Shown: positions 7,291-15,971, numbered from the stretch's first letter. The stretch is DNA of 64,000 nucleotides from Streptomyces uncialis (GCF_001905345.1 NZ_LFBV01000006.1:310001-374000); one strand, 5' to 3'. Notes: generated by a model from the letters alone, not told the origin. Numbers and translations are program-made.

Positions 7291-8597
7291 GCGGGCCGGA
7301 CACCGGACCGGGCGCCGGGGCGGAGCAGGGCGGGGGCGCGGCCGTGGGCGGGGCGCGGGAGCGTGCCGACGCGGCGGGCGGGGCGGCGTGGGAGGCGGTG
7401 CCGGCGGGACTGCGCAAGCGCTGCCGGGCCGCGGTGGAGGGGCACCGTGAGCGGCTGCTCGCCCTGTCGCACGCGCTGCACGCCGATCCGGAGACGGCGT
7501 TCGAGGAGCACCGCGCGGCGGCGCGGGTCGCCGGTGTGCTGACGGCGGAGGGGTTCACGGTCCGGCGGGGCGTGGGCGGTCTGGACACCGCGCTGACGGC
7601 GACGTACGGCGACGGTGAGCTGGTGGTGGGGGTGTGCGCGGAGTACGACGCGCTGCCGGGGCTGGGCCACGCGTGCGGCCACAACGTGATCGCGGCGGCG
7701 TCGGTGGGCGCGGCGCTCGCGCTGCGGGACGTCGCGGGTGACCTGGGTGTGACGGTGAAGCTGATCGGCACCCCGGCGGAGGAGACCGGCGGCGGGAAGA
7801 TCCTGCTGCTGGAGCGCGGGGTGTTCGACGATGTCGGGTTCGCGCTGCTGATCCACCCCTCGCCGGACGAGCTGTGCGCGCCGCGGACGCTGGCGGTCAC
7901 CGATCTGGAGGTCCGCTACCGGGGGCGGGCGGCGCATGCCGCGTTCGCCCCGCATCACGGGGTGAACGCCGCCGACGCGCTGACGGTCGCCCAGGTCGCG
8001 ATCGGGCTGGCCCGGCAGCATCTGGAGGACCGTCAGATGGTGCACGGCATCGTCACCGACGGCGGCGCCGTACCGAATGTGATCCCCGACGACACCCGGG
8101 CCCTCTACTATCTGCGCGCCGGTTCGTACGAGTCGCTGGAGGGGCTGGAGCGGCGGGTCCGGGACTGTCTGCGGGCCGGTGCGGTGGCGACGGGCTGCGC
8201 CGAGGAGGTGCGGCAGGTGTCACCGGCGTACGCGGATCTGGTGTCCGATCCCTGGCTGGCGGGTGCGTACCGCTCGGCGGTGACGGCGCTGGGCCGCTCG
8301 CCGGTGCCGTTCGCCGAGGAGGCGGGCCGGCTGACCCCGGCGTCGACGGACATGGGCAATGTGTCGCGGGCGCTGCCCGCGATCCAGCCGAGCATCGGGG
8401 TGGACTGCGGGTCCGCCGTCAATCATCAGCCGGGTTTCGCCGAGGTGTGCGCGGGGCCGTCCGGGGACCGGGCCGTGCTGGACGGTGCGGTGGCGCTGGC
8501 GTGGACGGCGGCGTCCGCCGCGCTGGACAGCCCGGCGCGCGCGCTGCTGCTGGCCGGGGTGCGGGAGCGCGCCGCGGGCCGGGTAGGGGGTCCCTGA
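7287..8597 (+). CDS. M20-family amidohydrolase/peptidase
   Basis: The 436-residue protein is an M20 metallo-amidohydrolase of the AbgB/ACY1L2 type. HALHADPETAFEEH (about 62-75) opens the catalytic domain, HACGHN (128-133) is the first metal-binding motif, and PAEETGGGK (162-170) carries the catalytic Glu and a metal-binding Glu. The dimerisation domain follows (about 205-320). These enzymes cleave amide bonds of N-acyl amino acids, dipeptides or aminobenzoyl-glutamate. The first 40 residues are Gly/Ala-rich and look like a non-conserved extension; the GTG start at 7287 is kept because it overlaps the LanB stop as GTGA. As the last gene of the operon it may free the final small molecule from a residual amino acid. 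Confidence 0.85.
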   Translation: MSGPDTGPGAGAEQGGGAAVGGARERADAAGGAAWEAVPAGLRKRCRAAVEGHRERLLALSHALHADPETAFEEHRAAARVAGVLTAEGFTVRRGVGGLDTALTATYGDGELVVGVCAEYDALPGLGHACGHNVIAAASVGAALALRDVAGDLGVTVKLIGTPAEETGGGKILLLERGVFDDVGFALLIHPSPDELCAPRTLAVTDLEVRYRGRAAHAAFAPHHGVNAADALTVAQVAIGLARQHLEDRQMVHGIVTDGGAVPNVIPDDTRALYYLRAGSYESLEGLERRVRDCLRAGAVATGCAEEVRQVSPAYADLVSDPWLAGAYRSAVTALGRSPVPFAEEAGRLTPASTDMGNVSRALPAIQPSIGVDCGSAVNHQPGFAEVCAGPSGDRAVLDGAVALAWTAASAALDSPARALLLAGVRERAAGRVGGP

Positions 8598-8663
8598 TCG
8601 GCGCGACCGGCCGCCGCGGTGGTCCGGCGCGGCTGCCCGCCGGCCGCTCCCCCGTACGGCGGG

Positions 8664-8703
8664 GACCCCGCCCGGGGCCGGGGTGTCCGGTCCGGGCGGG
8701 GTC
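8664..8703. terminator. Bidirectional terminator between the M20 and VOC genes
   Basis: Twelve-base perfect arms (8664-8675 and 8692-8703) enclose a 16-base loop between two convergent genes. It lies about 70 bases after the operon's last stop codon and 25 bases after the opposite gene's stop, so it can serve both. Confidence 0.7.
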
Positions 8704-8728
8704 CTCGGTGCGCCGTGCGGGGTGTCGG

Positions 8729-9496
8729 TCAGCGGGTCGCCTTCGAGCCGTCGATCACGGCGAAGACGGCACCGGCGACGTCGGTGAGGACGGCCTTGCG
8801 GCCGGCCGGGATGTCCTCGGGCGCGGAGACCAGGGTGGCGCCGAGGCCGACCGCGCGCTCGACGAGCTTGTCGGTGCCGGACGCGGGGTCGACGCCGAAG
8901 TACACCGTCCAGTGCGGGGGGACCTCGGCGGGGACGGCGTCGGGGAGCTGGAGGCGGCCGAGGAAGGGCGCCGCGCCGTGGCCCCACACGCTGTAGTCGT
9001 AGGTGACGCCGTCACCGATCTGCTGCTGCTCGTAGCCGAACAGGCCGCGGTAGAACTCGTCGGCGGCGGAGCCCTGGCGGGTGTTGAGCTCGGCCCAGGC
9101 CAGGGTGCCGGGGGCGCCGGTGCGGAACTCCGCGTCGCGCAGCGACTGCCACGCGCCGAAGAAGGCGCCGGTCGGGTCGGCGGCGATGACCACGTGGCCC
9201 TGCTGGGGCGCCTCGTTCTGGTAGACGACCTGTCCGCCGAGGTCCTTGACGCCCTGCGCGGTCGCGTCGGCGGCGTCGGAGTGCAGATAGAGGGTCCACG
9301 CGGGGGGCTGGCCGGGCTGCGCGGCCCGCAGTCCGGCGATCGGGTTCCCGCCGTCGACCGCGTAGGTGTAGGTCCCCGAGGGGTCGAGCGAACCGTCGAA
9401 CTCCCAGCCGAAGAGGCCGCGGTAGAACTCCTTGCTGGCGTCGAGGTCGGCGGAGGTGACGTCGATCAGGGCCGGGGTTCCTGGACGCGAGGACAT
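8729..9496 (-). CDS. Two-domain VOC (glyoxalase/bleomycin-resistance-like) protein
   Basis: This is a 255-residue protein made of two tandem VOC domains, each opening with a similar segment: DLDASKEFYRGLFGWEF near residue 20 and ADEFYRGLFGYEQ near residue 148. Both contain the FYRGLFG signature, so the protein is an internal duplication that makes its own pseudo-dimer. Streptomyces have many such proteins, usually of unknown ligand; some bind metabolites or drugs. The ATG at 9496 is preferred because AAGGAGA precedes it at proper distance; a 22-residue upstream extension is open but has no ribosome binding site. It lies downstream of the TetR gene on the same strand (about 60 bases apart), so co-transcription with that regulator is plausible. 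Confidence 0.82.
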   Translation of the reverse strand: MSSRPGTPALIDVTSADLDASKEFYRGLFGWEFDGSLDPSGTYTYAVDGGNPIAGLRAAQPGQPPAWTLYLHSDAADATAQGVKDLGGQVVYQNEAPQQGHVVIAADPTGAFFGAWQSLRDAEFRTGAPGTLAWAELNTRQGSAADEFYRGLFGYEQQQIGDGVTYDYSVWGHGAAPFLGRLQLPDAVPAEVPPHWTVYFGVDPASGTDKLVERAVGLGATLVSAPEDIPAGRKAVLTDVAGAVFAVIDGSKATR

Positions 9497-9558
9497 GGCT
9501 GTCTCCTTGGTTCGTGCGGAGGAATGGTGCCGGTGGACGGGACATGACGCGCGAGGCG

Positions 9559-10176
9559 TCACGTGGCCGAGTACGAGACGTTCTTCTTGACGCCGAGCAG
9601 GGACGCGACGGTGCTGACGGCGACCTCGCGGACCCGGTCCTCCCGGAAGTAGGCGTGATCGCAGACACGCGGGATGAGCATGCCGTCGAGCATGGCCAGG
9701 ATGACCGTGACCAGGTCCTCCGGGTCCTCCTCGGTGGTGAACTCACCGCTGGCGATGCCGTCCCGGATGGCCTCGATGAACGGCCTGCGGTACCGCTGCT
9801 GGATGTCGACGCTGTGCGCGCGCAGCTCGGGGTCGCGGGCCGCCGCGTACCAGAACTCCAGCAGCATGCGCCAGGTCTGCACCGGGAGGATGGCGAGGCC
9901 CCGTTCCAGCAGCTGGACCAGCCGCTCCCATGGAGTGCTTCCCGAGGCGGCGGCCTGCTCCATGGCCCAGACCTCCTCCTCGGTGGACTGGTGCAGCGCC
10001 TCGATGAGCATGTCGTCGCGGGAGCCGAAGTAGAACTGGAGTGTGCTCACGGCGACGCCCGCGGCGGTGGCGACATCACTGAAACGGGTGCGGTCGTAGC
10101 CGCGTTCGGCCAGTACACCGACCGCCACGCGCAGTACCTCGCCCCGTCTTTCGCCTCCAGCCCGACGCCGACGCAT
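9559..10176 (-). CDS. TetR-family transcriptional regulator
   Basis: About 205 residues with an N-terminal TetR helix-turn-helix (FSDVATAAGVAVSTLQFYFGSRDDMLIEAL, described here by its first and last residues) and a C-terminal ligand domain of the TetR_C type. Purine- and G-rich bases precede both the ATG chosen here and an upstream GTG/TTG pair at 10194/10191, so the start could be up to six codons earlier. It faces the O-methyltransferase gene across a short intergenic region with a perfect inverted repeat (10259-10278), the likely operator for control of itself and its neighbour. The ligand is unknown. It may be the local regulator for the accessory genes, since the same half-sites recur near 14.0 kb. 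Confidence 0.85.
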   Translation of the reverse strand: MRRRRAGGERRGEVLRVAVGVLAERGYDRTRFSDVATAAGVAVSTLQFYFGSRDDMLIEALHQSTEEEVWAMEQAAASGSTPWERLVQLLERGLAILPVQTWRMLLEFWYAAARDPELRAHSVDIQQRYRRPFIEAIRDGIASGEFTTEEDPEDLVTVILAMLDGMLIPRVCDHAYFREDRVREVAVSTVASLLGVKKNVSYSAT

Positions 10177-10258
10177 TTGCCCCTTTTCCAACACTTCTCC
10201 CTAATAGTTCCAATAACCCTACCATACGACCGACCGGTATTGCAGCCCCGGTAGGCCG

Positions 10259-10278
10259 TACCGTACTGTCATACGGTA
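10259..10278. promoter_or_regulatory. Candidate TetR operator (TACCGTA-N6-TACGGTA)
   Basis: Seven-base perfect inverted repeat with a 6-base spacer, placed about 30-50 bases upstream of the methyltransferase start and about 80 bases upstream of the divergent TetR start. Size and placement suit a TetR dimer. The same half-sites occur at 13996-14028. Confidence 0.6.
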
Positions 10279-10307
10279 TCGTACGCATCGGTAACGAAGG
10301 GGTTGTC

Positions 10308-11330
10308 TTGTCCGACCACACCCTGATCAGTCCGCCCGCGTCCGACCTGCACCTGAGGGACGCCGTGACGGGATACCGCCGCTCGCAGGTGATCTACGCG
10401 GCGGTCAAACTGGGCGTCGTGGACGCGCTCGCCGACGGACCCAGGTCCGCCGCCGCACTCGCCCGGCACTGCGGAGCGGACGCCGCGGTCCTGCCCCGGT
10501 TCCTGCGCGTCCTGGTCGCCGAGGGCCTCCTGGCCGAAACCGCCGGTGGGGGGTTCTCCCTCACCCCGCACGCCGCCCCGCTGCGCTCCGACGCCCCCGG
10601 CTCGCTCGCCGCGTGGGTGGTCACGGTCTGCGAGGAGCAGTTCTTCGCCTGGGGCCATGTCCTGCACACGGTGCGCACCGGCGGCTCCGCCTTCGAGCAG
10701 GCGTTCGGCACCGGCTTCTGGCAGTACCTGCGCGAGCACGACACGGCCGCCGCGGCCTACGACGCCGGTATGGCCGACTCCATCGGCCAGGCCCGCGACC
10801 TGGTCGTGACCGGCCACGACTTCGGCACGGCACGGCGCGTCGCCGACATCGGCGGCGGCCGCGGCGCCCTGACCGCCGCCCTGCTCGACGCCCACCCCAC
10901 GCTCCACGTCACCCTCGTGGACCTGCCGGACGTGGTGACACGTGCTGCCGGACCGCTCGGCGCGCGCGGCTGGGGCGACCGGCTCACCCTCGCCCCGGCC
11001 GACTTCCTGGACGAGGTGCCCGGCGGCCACGACGTGCACATCCTGTGCCGGGTGCTCGCCGATTGGGACGACCACCGGGCCCGCCGCATCCTCACCACCT
11101 GCCGCCGCGCGATGGAGCCGGGCGCCGTCCTGCTCATCGCCGAAGGACTCGCCCGCCCCGCCGACCCGGCGGGCGCCCGGGGACTGCTCGATCTCCATCT
11201 GCTGCTGCTCATCGGCGGCCGGGAGCGGTCCGCGGACGACTACCGCACCCTGCTGTCCGAGGCCGGGTTCACGGTCCGCGGCGTCCAGGACACCGGCCGG
11301 ATCTCCCTGATCGAGGCGGTCGCCTGCTGA
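10308..11330 (+). CDS. SAM-dependent O-methyltransferase (acetylserotonin/caffeate type)
   Basis: The 340-residue protein has the two-part layout of the PF00891 O-methyltransferases. An N-terminal winged-helix dimerisation domain (YRRSQVIYAAVKLGVVDAL) is followed by the SAM-binding motif DIGGGRGALTAALL near residue 180. Motif HILCRVLADWDDHRARRIL carries the family's conserved region, although the catalytic His of plant enzymes is replaced here by a Cys-Arg pair (CRVLADW). Such enzymes methylate hydroxyl groups of aromatic polyketides, phenazines and similar compounds. The TTG start at 10308 follows GAAGGGG. The gene is divergent from a TetR regulator. It could tailor the product of the upstream operon, but no shared promoter links them. 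Confidence 0.85.
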   Translation: MSDHTLISPPASDLHLRDAVTGYRRSQVIYAAVKLGVVDALADGPRSAAALARHCGADAAVLPRFLRVLVAEGLLAETAGGGFSLTPHAAPLRSDAPGSLAAWVVTVCEEQFFAWGHVLHTVRTGGSAFEQAFGTGFWQYLREHDTAAAAYDAGMADSIGQARDLVVTGHDFGTARRVADIGGGRGALTAALLDAHPTLHVTLVDLPDVVTRAAGPLGARGWGDRLTLAPADFLDEVPGGHDVHILCRVLADWDDHRARRILTTCRRAMEPGAVLLIAEGLARPADPAGARGLLDLHLLLLIGGRERSADDYRTLLSEAGFTVRGVQDTGRISLIEAVAC

Positions 11331-11418
11331 CCTTTCCGGGCCCGGGGGACGGGTCGTCCAGCGCACTTCCGCGACATCTGCACGCAGTCATGTGATGCAC
11401 CAAGGGGGAGAACGCTAC

Positions 11419-12993
11419 GTGAAAGAGCTCCAGCACAAGCCAGGAAGCAAGCCCTACCGCAGGGAACTGCGGGAACAACTGAAGGCCCTCGGATTCCCCG
11501 CGGACCGGATCAACGACGCCGTGGCCACGGCACTCGCCCAGCTCTGCCATATGCGCCCGCGCACCGCGCGCCGCCTCGCCTGCGAACTCTCGCTGGACGA
11601 GGTCGCCGCCCGCTACAGCGCCCTGCGCAACGACGCCGAGTCCCGGATGCGCGGCAGCCGCATATGGGACTTCGAGCAGTGGCCCGCCCGTGGGGTGCAT
11701 CCCACGGTGCGCACCCTGCGCACCCTGGCCGACATCTACGGCACGAGCTGGGTCCAGCTCGTCGACATCGAGGACCTGCGGCACATGCCCGAGGAGGACC
11801 GCGAGCTGTACCACCGGCGGCTCGCCGGTGACGCGGACCCCCAGCAACCGCCCGCCTCCCGCCCGCGGACCGCGGGGACGGCGACCGCCGGCTGCCCCGG
11901 GCACCCCGGCCCGCCCGACCCCGCGCACCGCCCGTTACGGCTGCGGGAGACCGGCACCGCCGAACTCATGGCCGTCAGCGGCGAGAACGCGCTGGGCACC
12001 GCCCGCCATGTGACGACGACCAATGTCGACGACGTCACGGTCGAACAGCTCGACCGTGAACTGCGCGACGCGGGCCGCGCCTATCTGCACGCCTCACCCG
12101 CCCCGGTGCTGCTCCAGCTCACCCAGCTCGGCGAGCGCATGGCCGAACTGCTGCGCGGCCAGCAGCGCCCCAGCCAGACCGTCCGCCTCCAGGCCCTCGC
12201 CGCCCGCTGCTCCGCGCTGACGGCCTGGGTCTGCGACGACCTCGGCGGCACCTCGGCCGCCCGCGCCCACCTCTGGGCCGCCTCCATGTTCGCGGGCCAG
12301 GCCGAGCACGACGACGCGCGGCGCTGGGTCAGCGTGGTCCGCTCCCGGCTGGCCTTCTCCGACGGCGACTTCGTGGAGTCCGCCCGGATCGCCGACGACG
12401 GCGCGCGCGGCGAGTGGCCCGACGGCATCAAGTCGCATCTGCTGCTGCGCCGGGCCCGCGCGCTCGCCCGCGCCGGACAGGACGACGAGGCACGCGAGGC
12501 CCTGCGGGCATGGGAGGAGGGCAACAGGAAACAGATGTACTTCGGCACCGGGAACGGGGCCGACGGGATCTTCCACCTCCAGAGCGCCCAGCAGCGCTAC
12601 TTCGTCGGGGCGGCCCTGCTGGACGTCCGCGACATCCACCCGGCGCTCCAGGAACTCCTCACCGCCCTGGACCTGTTCGACAAGGCGCCCGCGGAGGTAC
12701 GCGCCTACGCCGAGCACGCGCTGAGCCGGATCGACACGGCCAGGGCGTTCCTCACCCTGGGCGAACCCTCGGAGGCGCACGAGGTGATGGAGCCGGTGTT
12801 CGCGCTGCCGCCGGAGCGCCGCTCCCGCTGCGTACTGACCGCGCTGAACGAGCTGCTGCTGGTCGCGGGCGGCGATTCCCTGTTCGGCCGGCGGTTCGCC
12901 GCGGAGTGGGGGATGCGCGCGGACCCGTACGCGAGCCGGGCGCCCGCCCCCCAGGGGCGCGCCGCCGGCACCTCGGTGCCCACCTGCGCCTGA
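11419..12993 (+). CDS. Streptomyces-type regulator with N-terminal HTH-like and C-terminal TPR-like region
   Basis: The product is about 524 residues. The N-terminal 120 residues contain a predicted helical DNA-binding type segment (LCHMRPRTARRLACELSLDEVAARYSAL, then a WDFEQWPARGVHPTVRTLRTLADIYG segment) that resembles actinobacterial XRE-like regulators. A Pro-rich linker (about 140-180) follows, and the rest is a long alpha-helical array rich in Ala, Leu and Arg that looks like TPR repeats. GTG at 11419 is selected because AAGGGGGAG lies 8 bases upstream; the GTG-ATG pair at 11392-11395 would add nine residues. The next gene, a DUF574 methyltransferase, starts 105 bases later on the same strand. 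These two gene types are often found together in Streptomyces; the signal is unknown. Confidence 0.65.
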   Translation: MKELQHKPGSKPYRRELREQLKALGFPADRINDAVATALAQLCHMRPRTARRLACELSLDEVAARYSALRNDAESRMRGSRIWDFEQWPARGVHPTVRTLRTLADIYGTSWVQLVDIEDLRHMPEEDRELYHRRLAGDADPQQPPASRPRTAGTATAGCPGHPGPPDPAHRPLRLRETGTAELMAVSGENALGTARHVTTTNVDDVTVEQLDRELRDAGRAYLHASPAPVLLQLTQLGERMAELLRGQQRPSQTVRLQALAARCSALTAWVCDDLGGTSAARAHLWAASMFAGQAEHDDARRWVSVVRSRLAFSDGDFVESARIADDGARGEWPDGIKSHLLLRRARALARAGQDDEAREALRAWEEGNRKQMYFGTGNGADGIFHLQSAQQRYFVGAALLDVRDIHPALQELLTALDLFDKAPAEVRAYAEHALSRIDTARAFLTLGEPSEAHEVMEPVFALPPERRSRCVLTALNELLLVAGGDSLFGRRFAAEWGMRADPYASRAPAPQGRAAGTSVPTCA

Positions 12994-13098
12994 ACCTCCG
13001 GGTGCCGGGCCGGCCGACCGGCCCGGCGCCCGGGTCCGCGGGCCCGTTCCGCGACCGCGCCAACCCCATCAGCAACGCCGAGCCGAGGAGAACCGTCC

Positions 13099-13959
13099 GT
13101 GGAGAGCTCACCCCGCGTCGCCCCCGGAACACCACGGGGGATCGAGGCCATCGAAGGGATCGAGGGGATCGACACCAGCCGGGCCAGCGCCGCCCGGATG
13201 TACGACTACTACCTGGGCGGGACGCATCATCTGCCCGCCGATGTGGAACTGGCGCGCCAGGTCGTCGAACTGCTGCCGGAGACACCGCTCATCATGCGCG
13301 CCAACCGCGCCTTCCTCCAGCGGGCCGTGCGGTACTGCGCCGGGGCGGGAATACGCCAGTTCCTCGACATCGGATCGGGCATCCCGACGCAGGGCCCGGT
13401 GCACGAGGTGGCACGCGCGACCGACCCCGGGATCAAGGTGGTGTACGTCGACAACGACGACGCCGCCGCGCTGCACGCCGCCGAACTGCTGGCCGACGAC
13501 CCCCTGTCGGAGGCCGTCCAGGGCGATCTACGTGATGTGGACGGGGTACTGGGCCACCCCGGGGTACGGCGACTGATCGACTTCGACGAGCCGGTCGCGC
13601 TGCTGTTCCTGTCGGTGCTCCAGTTCATCCCCGACGAGGACGACCCGCGGGCGCTGGTGGCCCGGTACCGCGACGCGCTGGCGCCGGGCAGCCATCTGGC
13701 GCTGTCCCACGCCACCGACGAGGGCCTCACCGCGCAGGCACCGGAGATCACCGAGATCTACTCCCGCAGCGCCAACCCCATCCGCTACCGCAGCCGGGAC
13801 TTCGTCCTCGGTCTGTTCGACGGCTTCGACCTGGTCAGGCCGGGTCTGGCGAAGCTGATGGAGTGGCGCCCCGACGGCACGCCCGAGGAGCGCGAACTGG
13901 CGGCCCGGGTGCACGGGGCCGCGGGGGTCGGTGTCAAGCCCCGTTCCACAAGTCGTTAA
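13099..13959 (+). CDS. DUF574-family SAM-dependent methyltransferase
   Basis: This 286-residue protein belongs to the actinobacterial DUF574 (Methyltransf_19) family. It shows the family's N-terminal signature TSRASAARMYDYYLGG (about 23-38), the SAM-binding motif FLDIGSGIPTQG near residue 93, an acidic residue pair at VVYVDNDDAAA, and LLFLSVLQFIPDED. GAGGAG precedes the GTG start by 8 bases. Members are widespread in Streptomyces, often beside regulators, and mostly have no proven substrate. The preceding gene is a TPR regulator. Confidence 0.85.
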   Translation: MESSPRVAPGTPRGIEAIEGIEGIDTSRASAARMYDYYLGGTHHLPADVELARQVVELLPETPLIMRANRAFLQRAVRYCAGAGIRQFLDIGSGIPTQGPVHEVARATDPGIKVVYVDNDDAAALHAAELLADDPLSEAVQGDLRDVDGVLGHPGVRRLIDFDEPVALLFLSVLQFIPDEDDPRALVARYRDALAPGSHLALSHATDEGLTAQAPEITEIYSRSANPIRYRSRDFVLGLFDGFDLVRPGLAKLMEWRPDGTPEERELAARVHGAAGVGVKPRSTSR

Positions 13960-14639
13960 CCGCACACTCACTCGTACGGCGGAGTTGTTTCGATCTACCG
14001 TATGGACAGCTGGTACGGTCGTACGGTAACTCGATCACGCCTGACGAGCGAGAGAGAACGGCCCATGTACCACGCGACACCGGCTCCGGCGGCGGGGCGG
14101 CCCCACCCTTCCGCCGCCGGAGCACCCCACCCCACCGGACGGAGCCGGACGGCCCGTCCCGCTCGCCCGCGCCCTGTGGCCCCGGCGATCGCCGGGGCCC
14201 CGGCCGCCACCCCCCACCCGCCGAGACAGGCCCCGCACCGCCACTGACGCCGGCGCGCGCCCCACCCCCCACCCGGACGACCCACCGGCCCGACACGCCA
14301 CGGCCGTTGTGCGACGGCCGGCCGGACCCGCCCACCACACGGGTCCGTGACCGCCGACCGGACGTCGTACCGCGATCGCCACCCGCGCACGGAGCGTTCC
14401 GCGCGCCCTCCCCCCACCACCGTCACCTTTCATCACCCCGTCGCGCACGGCTGTGCCCCTGCGGCACGCCCGTGCTCCGGACAGCACCGTCCCCCTCCCC
14501 GTCATGTCCCGCCGGTCCCACCCGGCGCGCCCAGGGCCGAGCGCCCGGGGCCATGGCGGACCGCGCCGCGCGCGGCGGGAGCCGGTGCGGTCCGGTCGCG
14601 ACGGGCCGGACCGACCCGTACCGAGACCAAGGAGACCCC
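13960..14639. other. 680-base non-coding stretch with repeated operator half-sites
   Basis: No convincing gene lies here. At 13996-14028 it carries TACCGTA/TACGGTA half-sites. A 60-codon frame from ATG 14065 to 14247 encodes a Pro/Ala/His-rich peptide. It has only a weak purine run upstream and low-complexity content, so it is not called a gene. The remainder is C-rich on the plus strand, with no repeats or hairpins that stand out. The frame of the next gene is open through the whole stretch, but its translation is low-complexity Arg/Pro. Confidence 0.5.
13996..14028. promoter_or_regulatory. Second cluster of TACCGTA/TACGGTA half-sites
   Basis: TACCGTA at 13996-14002 pairs with TACGGTA at 14022-14028, and a further TACGGT lies at 14014-14019. 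These are the same seven-base half-sites as the operator in front of the methyltransferase at 10308, but with a longer spacer. It suggests that the TetR regulator also controls transcription toward the PPOX-fold gene at 14640. Confidence 0.45.
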
Positions 14640-15068
14640 ATGCCCCTTACCCGTGAAGAGCGCGAAGTGTTCCTCGCCGAAGCCCATGTCGCGGCGATCG
14701 CGCTGGACTCGGGCGACCCGTACCGGGCCCCCGTCACCGTCCCCGTCTGGTACCAGTACGAGCCGGGCGGCGACATCTGGATCATCACCGGTGCCACGTC
14801 CCGCAAGAGCACCCTGATCGCCGCCGCCGGGCGCTTCACCCTGCTGGTGGACCGGACCACGCCGACCACGCGCTATGTGTCGGTGGAGGGTCCCGTCATC
14901 AAGACGATGCCCGCGACCCGGGACCACTACCACGAGATGGCGTCCCGCTATCTGCCCGCCGAGAGCGTGGACGCCTATCTCGCCCACGCCGAGAGCGAGC
15001 AGGGCGAACAGGTGGTCTTCCATATGCGTCCCGAGCGCTGGATGTCCGCGGACCTCGGCGGGGCCTGA
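14640..15068 (+). CDS. Pyridoxamine 5'-phosphate oxidase-fold (PPOX) protein
   Basis: This 142-residue protein has the split-barrel fold of the PPOX/flavin- or F420-binding superfamily. Visible are the opening LTREEREVFLAEAHVAAIAL, the strand VPVWYQYEPGGDIWIIT, then SRKSTLIAAAGRFTLLVDRT and the C-terminal VVFHMRPERWMSADLG. In actinobacteria many of these bind F420, FMN or heme and reduce or detoxify small molecules. A strong ribosome site (AAGGAGA) lies 6 bases before the ATG. The long region upstream with operator-like sites makes a regulated promoter likely. The substrate and even the cofactor cannot be decided by eye. Confidence 0.82.
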   Translation: MPLTREEREVFLAEAHVAAIALDSGDPYRAPVTVPVWYQYEPGGDIWIITGATSRKSTLIAAAGRFTLLVDRTTPTTRYVSVEGPVIKTMPATRDHYHEMASRYLPAESVDAYLAHAESEQGEQVVFHMRPERWMSADLGGA

Positions 15069-15137
15069 CCGGGCCCGAAGGGACGGCGTACCGGTGGACA
15101 GGACCGGTACGCCGTCCCGCCGCGTCCCCGGGGCGCG

Positions 15138-15965
15138 CTACAGCGGGGTGACATAGGCGCCGGAGATCCCGCCGTCCACCAGGAAGTCGGTGGCGTTGAC
15201 GAACGACGAGTCGTCGCTGGCCAGGAACGCGACGGCGGCGGCGATCTCGTCGGCCTCGGCGAAGCGGCCCACGGGGATGTGGACCAGCCGCCGGGCCGCG
15301 CGCTCGGGGTCCTTGGCGAACAGCTCCCGCAGCAGCGGGGTGTTGACGGGCCCGGGACACAGGGCGTTGACGCGGATGCCCTCCCGGGCGAACTGCACAC
15401 CCAGTTCCCGGGACATGGCGAGGACGCCGCCCTTGGACGCGGTGTAGGAGATCTGCGAGGTCGCGGCGCCCATCCGGGCGACGAACGACGCGGTGTTGAT
15501 GATGGAGCCCCGGCCCTGGCGCCGCATATAGGGCAGGGCGGCCTTGCAGCAGAGGTAGACGGAGGTCAGATTGACCTCCTGGACCCGCTGCCAGGCGGCC
15601 AGCCCGGTGGTGAGGATCGAGTCGTCCTCGGGGGGCGAGATCCCGGCGTTGTTGAAGGCGATGTCGACCGAGCCGTAGGTGTCGTACGCCGTCCGGAAGA
15701 GTTCGTCGACCTGCCCGGCGTCGGTGACGTCGACCCGGACGAAGGTGCCGCCGACCGCGTCGGCCGACGCCCGGCCCGACTCCTCGTCGATGTCGCCGCA
15801 GACGACGCGCGCGCCCTCCGAGGCGAGTCTGCGCGCGGTGGCGAGGCCGATACCGCTGCCCGCTCCGGTGATCACGGCGGTACGGCCCACCAGCCGCCGG
15901 CAGACGGCCGCGGCGGGTCTGTCGTCGTCGGTGCGGGCGGGGTCGGCTCCGGGGGTGTCGGTCAT
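15138..15965 (-). CDS. Short-chain dehydrogenase/reductase
   Basis: The 275-residue protein is a classical SDR. TGAGSGIG (about 34-41) binds NAD(P), NNAG follows near residue 110, Ser sits in the IINTASF region and the catalytic YTASKGG (Y...K) lies near residue 175. A 25-residue N-terminal extension rich in Asp/Ala precedes the fold. It is the last gene of a minus-strand operon after a glutamine-synthetase-like gene and an aldehyde dehydrogenase, six bases after the latter's stop. In that context it may oxidise or reduce an alcohol or aldehyde intermediate in amine degradation. Annotation as 3-oxoacyl-ACP reductase would be a default label only. Confidence 0.85.
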   Translation of the reverse strand: MTDTPGADPARTDDDRPAAAVCRRLVGRTAVITGAGSGIGLATARRLASEGARVVCGDIDEESGRASADAVGGTFVRVDVTDAGQVDELFRTAYDTYGSVDIAFNNAGISPPEDDSILTTGLAAWQRVQEVNLTSVYLCCKAALPYMRRQGRGSIINTASFVARMGAATSQISYTASKGGVLAMSRELGVQFAREGIRVNALCPGPVNTPLLRELFAKDPERAARRLVHIPVGRFAEADEIAAAVAFLASDDSSFVNATDFLVDGGISGAYVTPL

Positions 15966-15971
15966 GGGCGG

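Noticed and set aside
8598..8728. Search for a precursor peptide gene after the M20 gene
   Set aside because: Only the terminator hairpin is present.
14065..14247. Sixty-codon frame as a possible small peptide or RiPP precursor
   Set aside because: Pro/Ala/His-rich, no Cys, Ser/Thr-rich core or leader-like pattern, and no good ribosome binding site.
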